A stretch of DNA of 7,123 nucleotides from Bacteroidota bacterium (GTDB lineage Bacteria; Bacteroidota; Bacteroidia; Chitinophagales; Chitinophagaceae). Location: positions 1 to 7,123 of the forward strand of contig JAEZIL010000011.1 in the NCBI GenBank assembly GCA_023436685.1, written 5' to 3'. Position 1 is the stretch's first letter. Every line of letters starts with the position of its first letter. Both the position numbers and the translations under genes were made by a program. Shown piece by piece: positions 6,126-7,123 of the stretch. A model generated the notes under the pieces. It searched no databases and had not been told where the DNA came from. It saw nothing but the letters and a program-made list of their open reading frames with translations.

Positions 6126-7016
6126 TTACCCTCTCGGGTGATTCGTTTTATGTATTTCCTTCAGTTTCTCAATATTGTTGTGCGTATACACTTGCGTAGC
6201 TGCAAGGCTGCTATGGCCCAACAGGTCTTTTATGGCCTGGATATTGGCGCCATTGTTCAGCAGGTGTGTGGCAAAGCTGTGCCGCAATACGTGGGGGCTT
6301 TTCTTTGCCAGCGTAGTGGCCACATTAAGGTATTTTTTAACGGTACGGTATATATATCCTTCATATAAAGGTTCTCCACTTTCTAATACCAGTAAATGGT
6401 CAGTATGCCTTAACCCTGCCATTCTCTTATCTGCAATATAGTTTTCTATCAACGCTCTAAGGCCCGGCCCCATAGGCACTAAACGTTCTTTATTACCCTT
6501 ACCCAAAACACGTATGTGCCCAAGGCTCCACTCAATATTATTTTCTTTTAGGTTTAGCAGCTCGGCCCTACGCATACCTGTTTGGTACAATAGTTCACAT
6601 ATCAGTCTGTCGGTAGCGCCTTTGAAACCCTCCTCAAAAGCAATTTCCTCCAGCAGGTAGCTAGCTTCATCTTCTTTTATATAAGTTGGAAGCCTTTCGG
6701 CGGTGCGCAATGCATGCAACTGGCTTACCGGGTTGCGCTTTACATGTTGCAGGCGCAGCAGGTATTTATAAAAAGTATTGAGGCTTGATATTTTGCGATT
6801 GATGGTGCGGGCCTTATTATCTTCATCTTTAAGGCCGGCCAGCCAGCTGCGTATATGAAAATGTGTCAGCAGGTCGGCTTCATCAATGTTAAACTGCTGG
6901 TTAATGTATTGGTGGAATTGTTCCAGGTCCTGGCTATATGCTAGAATGGTATGTTGAGAATATCGTTTCTCAAACTTAAGGTAGTGCAGGTAATCCGTTA
7001 TTCTATCTCCAATCAT
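6126..7016 (-). CDS. xerC: Tyrosine recombinase of the XerC/XerD type
   Basis: The 296-residue protein has the usual length of Xer recombinases, which act at the dif site to resolve chromosome dimers together with FtsK. An N-terminal SAM-like core-binding domain covers about 5-90 (DYLHYLKFEKRYSQHTILAY, then LEQFHQYI) and the catalytic domain about 107-285. All catalytic residues are present: R149 in TGMRRAEL, K173 in GKGNKER, H242 and R245 in HVLRHSFATHL, H268 in LLGHSS and the nucleophile Y277 in VYTH. Nothing suggests a phage or conjugative integrase: no adjacent att repeat, tRNA or excisionase, and it is paired with hpf. XerC versus XerD cannot be settled by eye, though the hpf-linked copy is usually named xerC. 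The ATG at 7016 aligns with the normal Xer N-terminus, yet it directly follows the T run of a strong hairpin, which is odd for its leader. Confidence 0.93.
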   Translation of the reverse strand: MIGDRITDYLHYLKFEKRYSQHTILAYSQDLEQFHQYINQQFNIDEADLLTHFHIRSWLAGLKDEDNKARTINRKISSLNTFYKYLLRLQHVKRNPVSQLHALRTAERLPTYIKEDEASYLLEEIAFEEGFKGATDRLICELLYQTGMRRAELLNLKENNIEWSLGHIRVLGKGNKERLVPMGPGLRALIENYIADKRMAGLRHTDHLLVLESGEPLYEGYIYRTVKKYLNVATTLAKKSPHVLRHSFATHLLNNGANIQAIKDLLGHSSLAATQVYTHNNIEKLKEIHKTNHPRG

Positions 7017-7059
7017 AAAAAAACCTGGTACTGTAAATGTAACAATTTACAGTACCAGG
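7017..7059 (-). terminator. Perfect hairpin with T run abutting the xerC start
   Basis: CCTGGTACTGTAAAT (7024-7038) pairs without mismatch with ATTTACAGTACCAGG (7045-7059) over fifteen base pairs around a six-base loop. On the minus strand it is followed by seven T (7017-7023) and then at once by the xerC ATG. It has the form of a Rho-independent terminator for a gene beyond the right edge. It could instead be a leader structure of xerC. On the plus strand it has no T run. Confidence 0.8.
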
Positions 7060-7123
7060 GACAATAATATTCTTGGAGAATTTTGTTAAAGTCGTCTTTA
7101 ACCTTATCCTTCCAGGTTACCAG
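7060..7123 (-). other. Right-edge segment, possible 3' end of an upstream gene
   Basis: If the hairpin at 7024-7059 is a terminator, a minus-strand gene should end in this segment. One frame reads GNLEG and then TAA at 7104-7106, about 45 bases before the hairpin. A second frame stays open through the hairpin. Too few codons are present to identify a gene. A one-mismatch -7 element (TATTATTG, minus strand, 7062-7069) also lies here and could serve xerC. Confidence 0.25.

Noticed and set aside
6126..7016. Tyrosine recombinase as an integrase marking a mobile element
   Set aside because: Size, motifs and pairing with hpf fit the housekeeping Xer protein; there is no att repeat, tRNA target or cargo.

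Overview
This window looks like ordinary chromosomal DNA from a member of the Bacteroidota, probably close to the Chitinophagaceae or Sphingobacteriales. The evidence is family-level: a Bacteroidota-type outer-membrane barrel ending in a C-terminal Phe, a short hibernation factor directly after a Xer recombinase, an almost complete lack of Shine-Dalgarno sequences before start codons, and promoter-like elements closer to TTG / TAnnTTTG than to the E. coli sigma-70 consensus. GC content is moderate and genes are dense. No mobile element, CRISPR array, tRNA or rRNA gene was found, and no gap between genes exceeds about 140 bases.

Layout from left to right: the 5' end of nadB (L-aspartate oxidase, minus strand, running off the left edge); a weak terminator-like hairpin; an outer-membrane beta-barrel protein of about 525 residues, probably the DUF6029 type (minus); a divergent promoter gap; a secreted TlpA-type thioredoxin (plus) with its own strong terminator; a non-haem ferritin (plus); a hairpin between converging genes; a soluble GAF-domain sensor histidine kinase (minus); a second hairpin with nearly the same stem; a lipoprotein with an eight-repeat PQQ-type beta-propeller, BamB-like (minus); a terminator; and then the two-gene unit xerC-hpf (minus). 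The right edge holds a perfect 15-bp hairpin with a T run that abuts the xerC start codon, and possibly the last few codons of another gene.

How the genes fit together: nadB (NAD synthesis), ferritin (iron storage), hpf (ribosome hibernation) and xerC (chromosome dimer resolution) are housekeeping or stationary-phase genes. Three genes concern the cell envelope: the barrel, the periplasmic thioredoxin and the propeller lipoprotein. The barrel and the thioredoxin share a promoter gap, and the mature barrel has exactly two cysteines, so a redox partnership is a reasonable hypothesis. The kinase has no response regulator nearby.

I see no clear new system. The points most worth a second look are the barrel/thioredoxin pair, hairpins placed only 7 to 21 bases before start codons (xerC, nadB), the matching hairpin stems on both sides of the kinase gene, and the strict 40-residue period of the propeller.
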